NCBI RefSeq assembly: GCF_001747095.1
Contig: NZ_MDGP01000001.1
Span: 1,037,001-1,101,000 of the forward strand
Direction of reading: 5' to 3'
Source of the DNA: Roseivirga sp. 4D4
GTDB taxonomy: Bacteria; Bacteroidota; Bacteroidia; Cytophagales; Cyclobacteriaceae
Length of the DNA stretch: 64,000 nt
In this document: positions 9,337 through 17,705 of the stretch, in pieces
How the letters are laid out: each line of letters begins with the position of its first letter
Numbering within the stretch: the stretch's first letter is position 1
Program-made: the position numbers and the translations under genes
The notes under the pieces: generated by a model
What the model was told of the DNA's origin: nothing
The model's input: only the letters and a program-made list of their open reading frames with translations
Database searches by the model: none

Positions 9337-9370
9337 TTGAACTAAGACTTTTATAAGCTGTTTATATTTG
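9337..9370 (+). promoter_or_regulatory. Promoter of the small TPR gene
   Basis: TTG at 9337-9339 and TATATTTG at 9363-9370 (exact TAnnTTTG) with a 23-base spacer, at the long end of the range for Bacteroidota sigma-A promoters. The ATG follows at 9387. It is divergent from the holA promoter. Confidence 0.6.
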
Positions 9371-9386
9371 CATCAAACGGGTTGAG

Positions 9387-10067
9387 ATGTCATCGAAATT
9401 AGTTGAAAAAGGAATTGAATCTTGTCGAAATGGAGCCTTTGGAAAAGGGGTTTCATTCTTTACTGAGGCTTTAGAATCAGATAAGAATAATGTTGAGGCT
9501 TTGTACAACAGAGCCAGAGCGTTGTCAAGAGTTGGTAAGCTTCAAGAGTCACTAACTGACTTCAAAAGACTCACTGAAATTGACTCTTCAAATGCTTCAT
9601 ATATAGGAGATTATGCAGTGTCTCTTCACTTAAATAATGAAAATGATTCAGCGAGTTTAGCATTTGAAAAAGCACTCGCTTTGGAACCCAATAATCCTTA
9701 CCGTTACTCCTCCCGAGCCTTCTTTAAGGATCGAATTGGCGACTTGGAGGGTGCCATTGCCGATTATGAGAAAGCCATAGAACTTGACCCAGAAGATGCG
9801 ATTGCGCTTAACAATAAAGGACTTGTGGAAGAGAAGCTTGGGTATCAGGATAAAGCCAAAAAGAGTTTTGATAAGTCGAACGAACTCGTTGGCTACAAAC
9901 CAGAGAATAAAACTGAGCCAGTAAATTCCCCTACTCCCACGGATGAAACTTCAAGCAAGCAACCATCCAGAGGGCAAGTCATCAAATCAATCTTTACAAA
10001 AGATGGCTTCAAGGACTTTACTGAGTTCTCTAAGAATCTCTTTAAGGGAAACCGAGGCAAGAAATAG
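9387..10067 (+). CDS. Small cytoplasmic TPR protein
   Basis: 226 residues, no signal peptide. About four TPR motifs occupy residues 1-150 (for example EALYNRARALSRVGKLQESLTDFKRL, PYRYSSRAFFKDRIGDLEGAIADYEKAIELDPED, AIALNNKGLVEEKLGYQDKAKKSFDKSNELV). A Pro/Thr/Ser-rich linker and a basic tail (about 185-226) follow. It is a probable adaptor; no partner is evident. It is transcribed away from holA from its own promoter. Confidence 0.8.
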   Translation: MSSKLVEKGIESCRNGAFGKGVSFFTEALESDKNNVEALYNRARALSRVGKLQESLTDFKRLTEIDSSNASYIGDYAVSLHLNNENDSASLAFEKALALEPNNPYRYSSRAFFKDRIGDLEGAIADYEKAIELDPEDAIALNNKGLVEEKLGYQDKAKKSFDKSNELVGYKPENKTEPVNSPTPTDETSSKQPSRGQVIKSIFTKDGFKDFTEFSKNLFKGNRGKK

Positions 10068-10148
10068 TCGAACATAGAGAAGGCTTGTATATTCCTTTGC
10101 TCCAGATTTTTGTAATTTGTTGTTCATCAACCAAAACACACTTACATC

Positions 10149-10970
10149 ATGTCCGGAGATAAAAATCCACTTGACGCACTTCAAGGCGTTAATTCAATTG
10201 AAAACCTCACTGATCAAGTAAAACAAGAAGCTGACGATTTTATTGACGATGTCAAAGAAGAAATTATCGAGGCAAAGGATAATTTCATTCAAGAGATCAA
10301 AGACACTATCATGGGCTTAGGTAACTCTATTTTTGGGGACTTTAAACTTTTTTGGTCTATCGTGAAAACCATATCTCAGTGGATTATAAAGCCTATATCT
10401 CTAAATGTCCGTGATATTGAAAGAGAAAATTTGAAACGGGCTGGAGAAGGTTTAAAGGCTCGCTATTTCACTGATTTTAATCTCATGAAAAGTATTTTTA
10501 TGCTATCGCTCACTTTTTTGGTGGTAGAAGAAGTTGCCACCAATGCCACTGAAGAAGAATGGATAAGTCAGGTGGTTTTCTTCCTTTTCTTTGTTGCCTT
10601 GCTATTTGTTTTTATAGGTGCAATGTGGCTTTGGAAAAGAGTTGTTGGCATCAAGACTAGGGACGCGAGAGTGTTTATTGGTTTTTTAATTTATCAATAT
10701 GCTACCATCTACATCATCTCATTTATTGTGAACGGGCCTCTTGGATTGAACGTGTCATCGGACGAATCAAACACATTGATATTCTTCGTTTACTTTCTTC
10801 CCTTAATTCAATCATGCTACTTTCTTATTAAGTTGATGAATTACTATCAGCTTAGAGGCTTTAGAAAAGGTGTTGGTTTCGTTTTGGGCTTTGTGTTTTT
10901 AATGTTCTTCCTATTCCTTCCTTCATCCATCAATGAAGTGTTTTTAATAGATGGAATTACTGGAGAATAA
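10149..10970 (+). CDS. Polytopic membrane protein of unknown function
   Basis: 273 residues. Residues 1-55 are an acidic, amphipathic helical stretch (DQVKQEADDFIDDVKEEIIEAKDNF), followed by about five hydrophobic segments (around 115-130, 138-162, 172-192, 205-225 and 240-262). The arrangement recalls Yip1-type membrane proteins, but no diagnostic motif is visible, so no family is assigned. It lies 81 bp after the TPR gene on the same strand and may share its transcript. Confidence 0.7.
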   Translation: MSGDKNPLDALQGVNSIENLTDQVKQEADDFIDDVKEEIIEAKDNFIQEIKDTIMGLGNSIFGDFKLFWSIVKTISQWIIKPISLNVRDIERENLKRAGEGLKARYFTDFNLMKSIFMLSLTFLVVEEVATNATEEEWISQVVFFLFFVALLFVFIGAMWLWKRVVGIKTRDARVFIGFLIYQYATIYIISFIVNGPLGLNVSSDESNTLIFFVYFLPLIQSCYFLIKLMNYYQLRGFRKGVGFVLGFVFLMFFLFLPSSINEVFLIDGITGE

Positions 10971-11024
10971 TAATTTCGCTAAACTTAATTTCTCAGTTTC
11001 GTTCATTAATGATAAAATCAACCT

Positions 11025-11609
11025 ATGAAAAAGCTCAATATTATCGTTTTGACATTGCTGATCAGTACTGTCGCATTGGCTCAAAAGAATAAAGAAGATC
11101 AAATCAAAATGGCTGTTCAAGCGGCTCCGGCTGAGGCCAGAGACGGTGCTCATGTATACGGTTTTGATGATGACGGAAAGTTCATAACCCTTCGAGAAGG
11201 CACCAATAATTTTGTTGTAAGAGCAGATGATCCTAACAAAGATGGCTTCGAAATAGTGTGTTACCCGAAGGATGTAGAGCCTTTTATGGCTCGTGGCCGT
11301 GAATTAAAGGCTGAGGGTAAAAATCGAGGTGAGATATTCGATATCCGTGAAAAGGAAATGATGGATGGTTCTCTTCAAAAGCCCGGTTATGGATCTACTC
11401 TGCAAATCTATTATGGCAAGGATGCCCGATACAATACGGAAACGGGGCTGGTCGAAGGTGGATCTTTCAGGTATGTAATCTACACACCACTTGCTACGTC
11501 ATTGACTACAGGCTTACCAGAAAAGCCCAATGGAGGTGGGCACCCTTGGGTGATGTTTCCGGGTCTTTACAGAGCACATATTATGATTACGCCCAGGTCT
11601 GGCAATTAA
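11025..11609 (+). CDS. Exported protein of unknown function
   Basis: 194 residues with a clear signal peptide (MKKLNIIVLTLLISTVALAQ). The mature part is compact, with conserved-looking segments such as DDDGKFITLREGTNNFVVRADDP, FEIVCYPKDVEPFMARGRELKAEGK (written in parts) and a C-terminal GGGHPWVMFPG/YRAHIMITP stretch containing two His. It is probably periplasmic. I do not recognise the family. A 156-bp inverted-repeat element begins 8 bases after its stop. Confidence 0.7.
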   Translation: MKKLNIIVLTLLISTVALAQKNKEDQIKMAVQAAPAEARDGAHVYGFDDDGKFITLREGTNNFVVRADDPNKDGFEIVCYPKDVEPFMARGRELKAEGKNRGEIFDIREKEMMDGSLQKPGYGSTLQIYYGKDARYNTETGLVEGGSFRYVIYTPLATSLTTGLPEKPNGGGHPWVMFPGLYRAHIMITPRSGN

Positions 11610-11616
11610 TAAAAAA

Positions 11617-11772
11617 AGAGCTGTCTTGGTGAGTTTTTCGTCATTCTGCTCCGAAAATTCGGGGTATTTCAGAATCTAAGTCATTTCTTATTGAAGTCTA
11701 ACAGACCCTGAAACGAGCCTGTCTGCTACAGGCAGGTTCAGGGTGACGTTGATTATTTTCCAAGACAGCTCT
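11617..11772. repeat. 156-bp element with 13-bp terminal inverted repeats
   Basis: The ends are perfect 13-bp inverted repeats: AGAGCTGTCTTGG at 11617-11629 and CCAAGACAGCTCT at 11760-11772. Inside is a strong nested hairpin at 11705-11744 (ACCCTGAA pairing with TTCAGGGT, with CCTGTCTG against CAGGCAGG within). Phrases such as GTCATTCTG and CAGGGTGACG are like those I associate with dispersed intergenic repeats in Bacteroidota. It has no coding capacity. It lies between convergent genes and could also stop transcription from both sides. Confidence 0.7.
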
Positions 11773-11780
11773 AAAAGGTG

Positions 11781-12212
11781 TTATTGACCGTCTCCAGCAA
11801 TCCAGTCTCCAATATCTAATACCTCATCTATCACTTTGTCAGTAGCGTCATTGGTAAAGGTTTGTGCCAGTTCCAGGTAGAAACTAATCTTGTCCCATAC
11901 TTGATCAAACTTGGCTTGAAAAGCTGATGCATCTGCATCTCCCCCGCCATTGGCAATAGCACTACCGGCTGCCCATACTTCCTGAAGTACAGCATCCGTA
12001 GCATCGTTGGTATAGGTTTCGGTGAACTTCAAAGCCGGGTCCAAAATTGGCCATATCTGATTGAAGACATCTGCAAAAGGTGGTTCTGCACCATCATCAT
12101 CTGGCTTGAAGGTAATCGTGTTGTTCTCAATAGCATTCTTAACGGCCGCTATCAGTCTTCTTCTTTGTGTTTTGCGTGCTTGACGATTTGCTCGCCTTTC
12201 TGCTCTTCCCAT
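11781..12212 (-). CDS. Small protein with an internal 40-residue duplication
   Basis: 143 residues, no signal peptide. The N-terminus (1-22) is very basic (RRANRQARKTQRRR); the rest is acidic and contains two copies of one segment 52 residues apart (about 50-87 and 102-139), each of the form F-x-Q-(I/V)-W ... (Y/F)TNDATD-x-V-(L/I)-x-EV ... G-x-x-IA. The basic-head/acidic-body charge split is unusual. The family is not recognised. It is an isolated gene with no close operon partner. Confidence 0.65.
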   Translation of the reverse strand: MGRAERRANRQARKTQRRRLIAAVKNAIENNTITFKPDDDGAEPPFADVFNQIWPILDPALKFTETYTNDATDAVLQEVWAAGSAIANGGGDADASAFQAKFDQVWDKISFYLELAQTFTNDATDKVIDEVLDIGDWIAGDGQ

Positions 12213-12279
12213 GTTTACGTGTGGTTTGGTTAAAATGGAAATTACAAAAACTCATTTTAAATCACACCGAAAAATTTGA

Positions 12280-12963
12280 TCACTTCCTCATCCTCTCCAT
12301 TAAATCGATAAAGGGCTGTCCATCGATTTGCTTAAGTACATGTGGACCGTTTTTGATGATCTCTATTGTAGAATCTACACCTTGCTGCAGGAGATATTCG
12401 TGTGCCTTTTTAGAGGCGTTCATCCAATACCTGTCTCTGTCTCCCACAATAAAATAGAATTTGGTGTTCTTGACTCTTTCCAAATCTGCACCTGACGGGT
12501 TCTTCCTAGGAAAGCCAGCGACTCCAACAAGGCTGTAAAAACGATCGGCCAGCGCAATGCCTACATTGAAGGAGTTAGCACTATTAGCACTAAAACCCAC
12601 CATATGAAATTTATCACCTTCTACATTGTAGTTCGCATTAATATGATCAATCAGCTGCCTGGTCTGACTGACTCCATTCGACCCAAAATGAGCCAAACTC
12701 TCTACTATAATCCATCCATATTTCGAAGGAGTACCATGCCAGTAGTAGCTAGGTGAATCCTCCTTTACCCCATCCCCTGGTCCAATAATGGCAGGGTAAG
12801 GTTTTGATGCATCATAATCTTCGGGAAGGTGAATCGCGTATTTTAAACTTCGGCCATTGGACAGTATGACTTCTTCAAAACGCGTGTTGGTCAATACATC
12901 TTGAGCGATTAGACCGGTGACACAAAAAACTAAGAGTGTGGAATAGATTATCTTATTTATCAT
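12280..12963 (-). CDS. Exported alpha/beta-hydrolase-fold protein
   Basis: 227 residues with a signal peptide (about 1-20, ending VTGLIAQ). The core resembles prokaryotic feruloyl-esterase/PHB-depolymerase-like hydrolases: HLPEDYDASKPYPAII, the nucleophile elbow MVGFSANSAN (Ser125), VGDRDRYW (acid Asp175 or Asp177) and KNGPHVL (His208). The Ser-Asp-His order and spacing fit a catalytic triad. The elbow is G-F-S-A-N rather than the usual G-x-S-x-G, which weakens an esterase call. The substrate is unknown. A TATGTTTG promoter element lies just upstream. Confidence 0.75.
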   Translation of the reverse strand: MINKIIYSTLLVFCVTGLIAQDVLTNTRFEEVILSNGRSLKYAIHLPEDYDASKPYPAIIGPGDGVKEDSPSYYWHGTPSKYGWIIVESLAHFGSNGVSQTRQLIDHINANYNVEGDKFHMVGFSANSANSFNVGIALADRFYSLVGVAGFPRKNPSGADLERVKNTKFYFIVGDRDRYWMNASKKAHEYLLQQGVDSTIEIIKNGPHVLKQIDGQPFIDLMERMRK

Positions 12964-12977
12964 AATTCAATCTAATC

Positions 12978-12985
12978 CAAACATA
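12978..12985 (-). promoter_or_regulatory. Promoter -7 element of the hydrolase gene
   Basis: TATGTTTG on the minus strand, an exact TAnnTTTG match, 14 bases before the ATG. It directly abuts the tail of the terminator of the upstream permease gene, so termination and re-initiation are packed together. Confidence 0.5.
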
Positions 12986-12986
12986 A

Positions 12987-13019
12987 ATTCCCTTTGCCGC
13001 CTAATGGGACAAAGGGAAT
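12987..13019 (-). terminator. Terminator of the PadR-linked permease gene
   Basis: Perfect 10-bp stem (ATTCCCTTTG at 12987-12996, CAAAGGGAAT at 13010-13019) with a 13-nt loop, followed on the minus strand by TTTATGTTT. It lies 24 bp after the permease stop. Confidence 0.75.
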
Positions 13020-13043
13020 AAATTGTGATCATCAAATACCTTG

Positions 13044-15683
13044 TTACTCACTCCTAAGGGCTTTCACCGGATTACCCATAGCGGTTTTAACCGATTGGTA
13101 ACCAACGGTCAACCAGGCAATGGTACTAACCGCCAATACCGGAATCAACCAAATGATTGGGTTAGACAAGTCGATCTGATATGCAAATGCGCTGAGCCAG
13201 TCTTTCATTACAAGGAAACCAAAAGGAAGCGCTATCAAGGCGCCAATCAAAACCAACCAGGTAAACTGTCTGATTATCATTAGGGTAAGTTTCTGAACAG
13301 ATGCACCTAAAACTTTGCGTACGGCAATCTCCTTATAACGCCTTTCAAGAGTAAAGGCGGCTAATGCAAATAAGCCGAGACATGCAATGGCAATGGCTAA
13401 GCCTGAAGAAGCGGTAAATAGATTACCAAACCTCTCCTCTTCTTGATACAGAGCATTAAATGACTCGTCTAAAAAGGTGTATTCAAATGGTTCATCCGGC
13501 ACAGTCTCATACCACAAGTCTTCTACAGCTTTTAGCGTATTTTGATAATCTCCGCTGACTTTTAGACTGAGATAATTACCTGCAAACCAATCAGCTTCCA
13601 TTCTACCATCTTTTCCCATTAGTCTAAGGACAAAGGGCTTGATATCTTGCTTTAGACTACGGAAATTGAAGTCCTTCATAATACCAATTATTGTGTAATC
13701 TTCTCCATCCCCTCTGCTCAACTTTTGCCCCAATGGATCGTCTGCTCCTAACCAGCGAACTGTTGCCTCATTGACAATAATATTGGCCGTATCTGAAACC
13801 ATATCATTATTGAAATTTCGTCCTTCCAGCAATTCTATACCCATAGTTTCTATAAACCGATCGGTAGCAAAGAAGGTATTGAAGCTATAACTTCTCGGAT
13901 TGTCTTCTACAGTTTGATAACCCCAATCAGAGACACTTCCTGATGGGTATTGATTAGAGAGTGTGACGGCCTCTATGCTGGGCATTGCCCTGAGACGATT
14001 CATCATTGAAGTACCTTTGTCTTCCAGACGAAAAGCATTCTTTACCAATAGTACCTGGTCTGGCTTAAAGCCTAGTTCTTGTTTACCCAAAAACTGCAAT
14101 TGGGTATATACGATTATTGTGCTTACGAGTAGAAAAATGGAAATAGCGAATTGGAAAGCCACCAGACCTTGCCTTAAAAACACTTTCCCTTTGCTTCCTT
14201 TCTGTGCCTCTCCTTTTAAGGCCTTTATTGGTTTAAACGCACTCAACACGAATGCTGGATAAGATCCCGCCAAAAACCCTACGATAAGCATCAAAACAAA
14301 TAATCTCACCAAAGTGCTTATATCGAATAACTCGCTGTAACTGAATTCCCTATTCGCCAACTGATTGAAATAAGGCAAGACTGCTGAGGCGATAACAAGT
14401 GCCAAAACTGTCGCCAAGGTACAAACAAGAAAGGATTCTAATAGAAACTGATTAATCAATTGACTTCTGAGAGATCCGAGTACTTTTCTCATGCCGATCT
14501 CCTTTGATCGCATAGCAGAACGAGCAGTACTCAAGTTCATGAAGTTGATACAAGCGATAATCAGAATAAAGAGCGCTACGGCCCCGAAAACATATACATT
14601 GTCAATACTTCCACTTGATCTCAAAGCAAGGTTTGGATAGTGAAGATGTAGTTTTGACATAGGTATTAATGAGAAGGTCTTCTTGCCACCTGCAGCCACA
14701 AAGTCATCAAAACTCGCATGCCCCGAATATTTTATTAACTCTGGTCCTATGTGTTCTCTAACCAGATCAGGGATTCTAGCCTTTACTTGTTCCGCTGTAG
14801 CACCTGGGGTGAGTTTAGCATAGGTAAAAAAGTTGTTCCCTGTCCAATTACCTATGGTGACCCAAGACTCATTCGGGTATGAATTGATATAATCGAAATC
14901 AAAGTGAGTGTTCTTCGGTGGGTCGGCAACTACACCCGTTACCTGAATTGTCTCACCATTTACGGTAACAATTTTTCCCAAGGCACTCTCATAGTTGAAA
15001 ATTCTATCGGAAAGTGACTTCGTGAGCACAATAGAATTAGGCTCCGTTAACGCCTCATCCGGATTGCCCTCTATGAACTGAATAGAAAATATTCTGTGAA
15101 ATGTAGAGTCAGCATTAAAACCTTTCGAAACCTTAAAAGCCTGACCATTAGCCATGAAGGTTTGAGCGTACGGACCTTGGATTCGTGCAATCTCTGCCAC
15201 CTCTGGAAAGTCTTGCTTCATTTGAATCCCCAATCTAGCGGGAGTGTATGCTCCTGATTGATTGTTCGCGACATAGAATAGTTTATCAATGTCCTTGTGA
15301 TATTTGTCATAGCTCAGTTCATGACCAATGTAAAGCACTATGAGCAAGCAAGCGGCCAGACCCAGGGCCAGACCAGAGATATTGATGAATGAGTAAAACC
15401 GCTGCTTGACCAAACTGCGGATCGAGATTTTTAAATAGTTTTTAAGCATAGCAATGTTGTTTAGAGAGTTTATATCTTCCAGACCTTTGATATATCGTAA
15501 GCGAAAGAATCGAAGGACATCCCAAGAGAATTTCTTACGCGCGGTCTGAATACCTTCACTTTCAATTCTTTTATAAAACAGTTCATAGGCATCTCCTTCA
15601 ATGATTTCTAAGGCTCTGGGTTTGCAATAGAATCGCAGAAACCTGATGGCCCACTGAGGAGGCTCCTGATCAAATTGAGACAT
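13044..15683 (-). CDS. FtsX/MacB-type ABC transporter permease with N-terminal prefix domain
   Basis: 879 residues. Residues 1-80 are a soluble prefix (PPQWAIRFLRFYCKPRALEIIEGD) of the kind found on permeases beside PadR regulators. Then follow membrane helix 1 (about 100-120), a periplasmic MacB_PCD domain, three helices (about 370-480) ending in the FtsX core, a second MacB_PCD/FtsX half, and three C-terminal helices (about 765-865). Conserved FtsX phrases occur in both halves: RSKEIGMRKVLGSLRSQL and RRYKEIAVRKVLGASVQKL. Such permeases need an ABC ATPase, and none is encoded nearby. The start overlaps the end of the padR gene by 14 bp. Confidence 0.9.
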   Translation of the reverse strand: MSQFDQEPPQWAIRFLRFYCKPRALEIIEGDAYELFYKRIESEGIQTARKKFSWDVLRFFRLRYIKGLEDINSLNNIAMLKNYLKISIRSLVKQRFYSFINISGLALGLAACLLIVLYIGHELSYDKYHKDIDKLFYVANNQSGAYTPARLGIQMKQDFPEVAEIARIQGPYAQTFMANGQAFKVSKGFNADSTFHRIFSIQFIEGNPDEALTEPNSIVLTKSLSDRIFNYESALGKIVTVNGETIQVTGVVADPPKNTHFDFDYINSYPNESWVTIGNWTGNNFFTYAKLTPGATAEQVKARIPDLVREHIGPELIKYSGHASFDDFVAAGGKKTFSLIPMSKLHLHYPNLALRSSGSIDNVYVFGAVALFILIIACINFMNLSTARSAMRSKEIGMRKVLGSLRSQLINQFLLESFLVCTLATVLALVIASAVLPYFNQLANREFSYSELFDISTLVRLFVLMLIVGFLAGSYPAFVLSAFKPIKALKGEAQKGSKGKVFLRQGLVAFQFAISIFLLVSTIIVYTQLQFLGKQELGFKPDQVLLVKNAFRLEDKGTSMMNRLRAMPSIEAVTLSNQYPSGSVSDWGYQTVEDNPRSYSFNTFFATDRFIETMGIELLEGRNFNNDMVSDTANIIVNEATVRWLGADDPLGQKLSRGDGEDYTIIGIMKDFNFRSLKQDIKPFVLRLMGKDGRMEADWFAGNYLSLKVSGDYQNTLKAVEDLWYETVPDEPFEYTFLDESFNALYQEEERFGNLFTASSGLAIAIACLGLFALAAFTLERRYKEIAVRKVLGASVQKLTLMIIRQFTWLVLIGALIALPFGFLVMKDWLSAFAYQIDLSNPIIWLIPVLAVSTIAWLTVGYQSVKTAMGNPVKALRSE

Positions 15684-16008
15684 ATTCTAAACCTAAGTTT
15701 GGTATCTGATCATGTAGCTTGTTACGCTGATCTCTGATGAAATTCAATGCCTCTTGGCCTGCTGTATTAATCTTGAAATACCGCTTTCTCCTACCCCCCC
15801 GTTCTTTGGTGGCTCCGCCAACATGAGAGTTCAAGAATCCTTTGCCTTCCAATCGGTCCAAGGCAGAATGCACCGCACTAATGTTGATCTTACGATTGGT
15901 TTGAACTTCTATCTCCTCCATTACACTAATGCCGTAAGCATTGTCATTAAGGATGGCGACCACTAGCAACACGAGCTCTTCGAACTCCCCGATATTAATC
16001 CTAGCCAT
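15670..16008 (-). CDS. PadR-family transcriptional regulator
   Basis: 112 residues forming a compact winged helix: GEFEELVLLVVAILNDNAYGISVMEEIE, the recognition region INISAVHSALDRLEGKGFL, the wing GGRRKRYFKINTAGQEAL, and a short C-terminal dimerisation helix. PadR proteins are repressors, often autoregulated. The gene ends inside the start of the permease gene (14-bp overlap), so the two are one unit. A 7-bp inverted repeat lies 19-52 bp upstream of its ATG. Confidence 0.9.
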   Translation of the reverse strand: MARINIGEFEELVLLVVAILNDNAYGISVMEEIEVQTNRKINISAVHSALDRLEGKGFLNSHVGGATKERGGRRKRYFKINTAGQEALNFIRDQRNKLHDQIPNLGLEYVSI

Positions 16009-16026
16009 TGGTTTTTATTTGTTTCA

Positions 16027-16060
16027 CAATAGTAAATGAAATCTATATGTTTCACTATTG
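16027..16060. promoter_or_regulatory. Candidate PadR operator
   Basis: Perfect inverted repeat CAATAGT (16027-16033) and ACTATTG (16054-16060), 20-bp spacer, with a second nested TGAAA/TTTCA pair inside. On the minus strand it immediately follows TTAATTTG, a 7/8 match to the -7 element, so a bound repressor would cover the transcription start. Autoregulation by the adjacent PadR is inferred. Confidence 0.5.
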
Positions 16061-16131
16061 CAAATTAAATAAATGACTACCGTACTGAACCGTTAGATCA
16101 TGTGACTGAACTGGAAATGCTCAGTAATGAA

Positions 16132-17067
16132 TTAGTAGCCTTTGTTCAAGTCTACTGTATGCAAGAGCTCACGATCCTCTCGAAGCCTCTTGAGGTTATC
16201 GAGCAACAAGGCAATGGCAGAATTTGGCGTGGTAACGCTAGCCACATGCGGAGTGATAGTCACTTTGGTGTGTTCCCAGAGTGGGTTGCTTGGAGGCAAA
16301 GGTTCTTCCCAAAAGACATCCAACAAGGCGCCTGAGAGTTGTTCATCATCTAGCGCATTTATCAGGTCTGATTCGACTAAGTGATTGCCCCTTGCCACAT
16401 TGATGAGATAAGCCCCTTTTGGAAGACTACTAAAGAGTTGCTTGTTGAGGATATTGACCGTTTGAGGTGTGACGGGTAATAGGTTTACCAAAACTTCGGC
16501 ATGCGAGAGGAACTCTTTTTGGTCAGATTCATCAAAACACTTTATCCCTTCTATACGCTTTAGCCTTCGGCTATAGCCAAATACTTCAAAGCCCAGACCA
16601 ACTAGCTTTTCGGCAAGGTGCCCTCCTAATGCTCCAAGCCCCATCACTCCCACTTTGAGTGGTTTATAAGTTATTCTATCCCATGTCTTAGACTTTTGGT
16701 TATCTAAATGCCTCAGCATACTCCGCTGATGCATCATGAGTCCCATAATGACATAGTTGGTCATGTCTCTAGCCAGAAAGGGATCGACTATTCTGGTGAT
16801 TGGAATATGCTCAGGAATTTGTGGGTCTGTCATTAAGTGATCCACTCCTGCCCCTAGCGAACTGATCCATTTAAGATTGGGTATCAAATCGATTACTCCC
16901 TTATCAAGCGGTTTCCAAACGAAAAGTACCTTTACATTCGTAAGATCGGCCTGAGTAGGCCAAACATGTATGTTTCCAACTAGGTCTGATTTTGATAGAC
17001 CTTCTACCCAAGGTTTTGGGTCCCATACTGATGATGAAATAAGGATGTCTACTTTTTGCTTATCCAT
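16132..17067 (-). CDS. D-2-hydroxyacid dehydrogenase (GhrA-like)
   Basis: 311 residues. The Rossmann dinucleotide motif is VGVMGLGALGGHLAEKL (about 139-155), with SRR after beta-2 suggesting NADP preference. Catalytic residues are Arg226 (INVARGNHLV), Glu255 (FWEEPLPP) and His274 (TPHVAS), the normal R-E-H set. N-terminal sequence (LFVWKPLDKG, LGAGVDHL) is like glyoxylate/hydroxypyruvate reductase A, which reduces glyoxylate and hydroxypyruvate in the cytoplasm. The start overlaps the 3' end of the glycosylase gene by 19 bp. Confidence 0.88.
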   Translation of the reverse strand: MDKQKVDILISSSVWDPKPWVEGLSKSDLVGNIHVWPTQADLTNVKVLFVWKPLDKGVIDLIPNLKWISSLGAGVDHLMTDPQIPEHIPITRIVDPFLARDMTNYVIMGLMMHQRSMLRHLDNQKSKTWDRITYKPLKVGVMGLGALGGHLAEKLVGLGFEVFGYSRRLKRIEGIKCFDESDQKEFLSHAEVLVNLLPVTPQTVNILNKQLFSSLPKGAYLINVARGNHLVESDLINALDDEQLSGALLDVFWEEPLPPSNPLWEHTKVTITPHVASVTTPNSAIALLLDNLKRLREDRELLHTVDLNKGY

Positions 17068-17645
17068 GGATTGTCTTTAATGTAAAATCGCCAAGGTTTG
17101 AGTGCGTCTTCTTCGGCATAGTCAACACCGATTCGCTTTGAGGTCACAATATAATTATCCCCAACTTTTGGAGCATCTTCGATCCATATTTGATCACCCT
17201 GAAGGTCTGCTGCATAGTGTTCTTTTGTTTTTATGCCCAACGCTGCGGTCAAGGTGCCAGGCCCGGAAGTTAATCTATATTCAGCCGCTGATAGCTTTCG
17301 CCTTTTCAACATGCTTTCTATTCCATCCAATGGTTGAATGGCTCTAATTAATACTGCATCGGCCATACCATCTACATTGGTCACCACATTGAATAAGTGA
17401 TGAATACCATAGCAAAGGTAGACATAGGCTACACCACCTGCACGGTACATGATTTCGGTCCGTTTTGATCTTAATCCATTATTGGCATGACAGGCTTTAT
17501 CATCTCTACCAGCATATGCCTCAACTTCAGTAATAATCCCCGAAGTATGTATTCCGCGTAAATGGGTGTGCAATTCTTTTCCCAGCAAAGACTTGGCAAC
17601 TTGTACGACATTTTCGCTTTGATAAAACGTGGGACTTAGCTTCAT
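17049..17645 (-). CDS. 3-methyladenine DNA glycosylase (Mpg/AAG family)
   Basis: 198 residues, normal length. Diagnostic segments: AKSLLGKEL, ITEVEAYAGRDDKACHA (catalytic Glu42 and intercalation-region Tyr44 by analogy with human AAG), RSKRTEIMYRAGGVAYVYLCYGIHHLFNVVT, VLIRAIQPLDG and RLTSGPGTLTAALGI. It removes alkylated purines in base-excision repair. It is cotranscribed with the downstream dehydrogenase (19-bp overlap), a pairing with no obvious metabolic logic. Confidence 0.92.
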   Translation of the reverse strand: MKLSPTFYQSENVVQVAKSLLGKELHTHLRGIHTSGIITEVEAYAGRDDKACHANNGLRSKRTEIMYRAGGVAYVYLCYGIHHLFNVVTNVDGMADAVLIRAIQPLDGIESMLKRRKLSAAEYRLTSGPGTLTAALGIKTKEHYAADLQGDQIWIEDAPKVGDNYIVTSKRIGVDYAEEDALKPWRFYIKDNPWISKK

Positions 17646-17705
17646 GTTAAAATTAGGACAACCAAAAACCGAGAAATCAGTTTAAAGGATCGAAACCACT
17701 TAACC

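Noticed and set aside
13044..15683. Complete ABC exporter operon
   Set aside because: Neither FtsX-type permease has an ATPase gene or a periplasmic adaptor gene beside it in this window.
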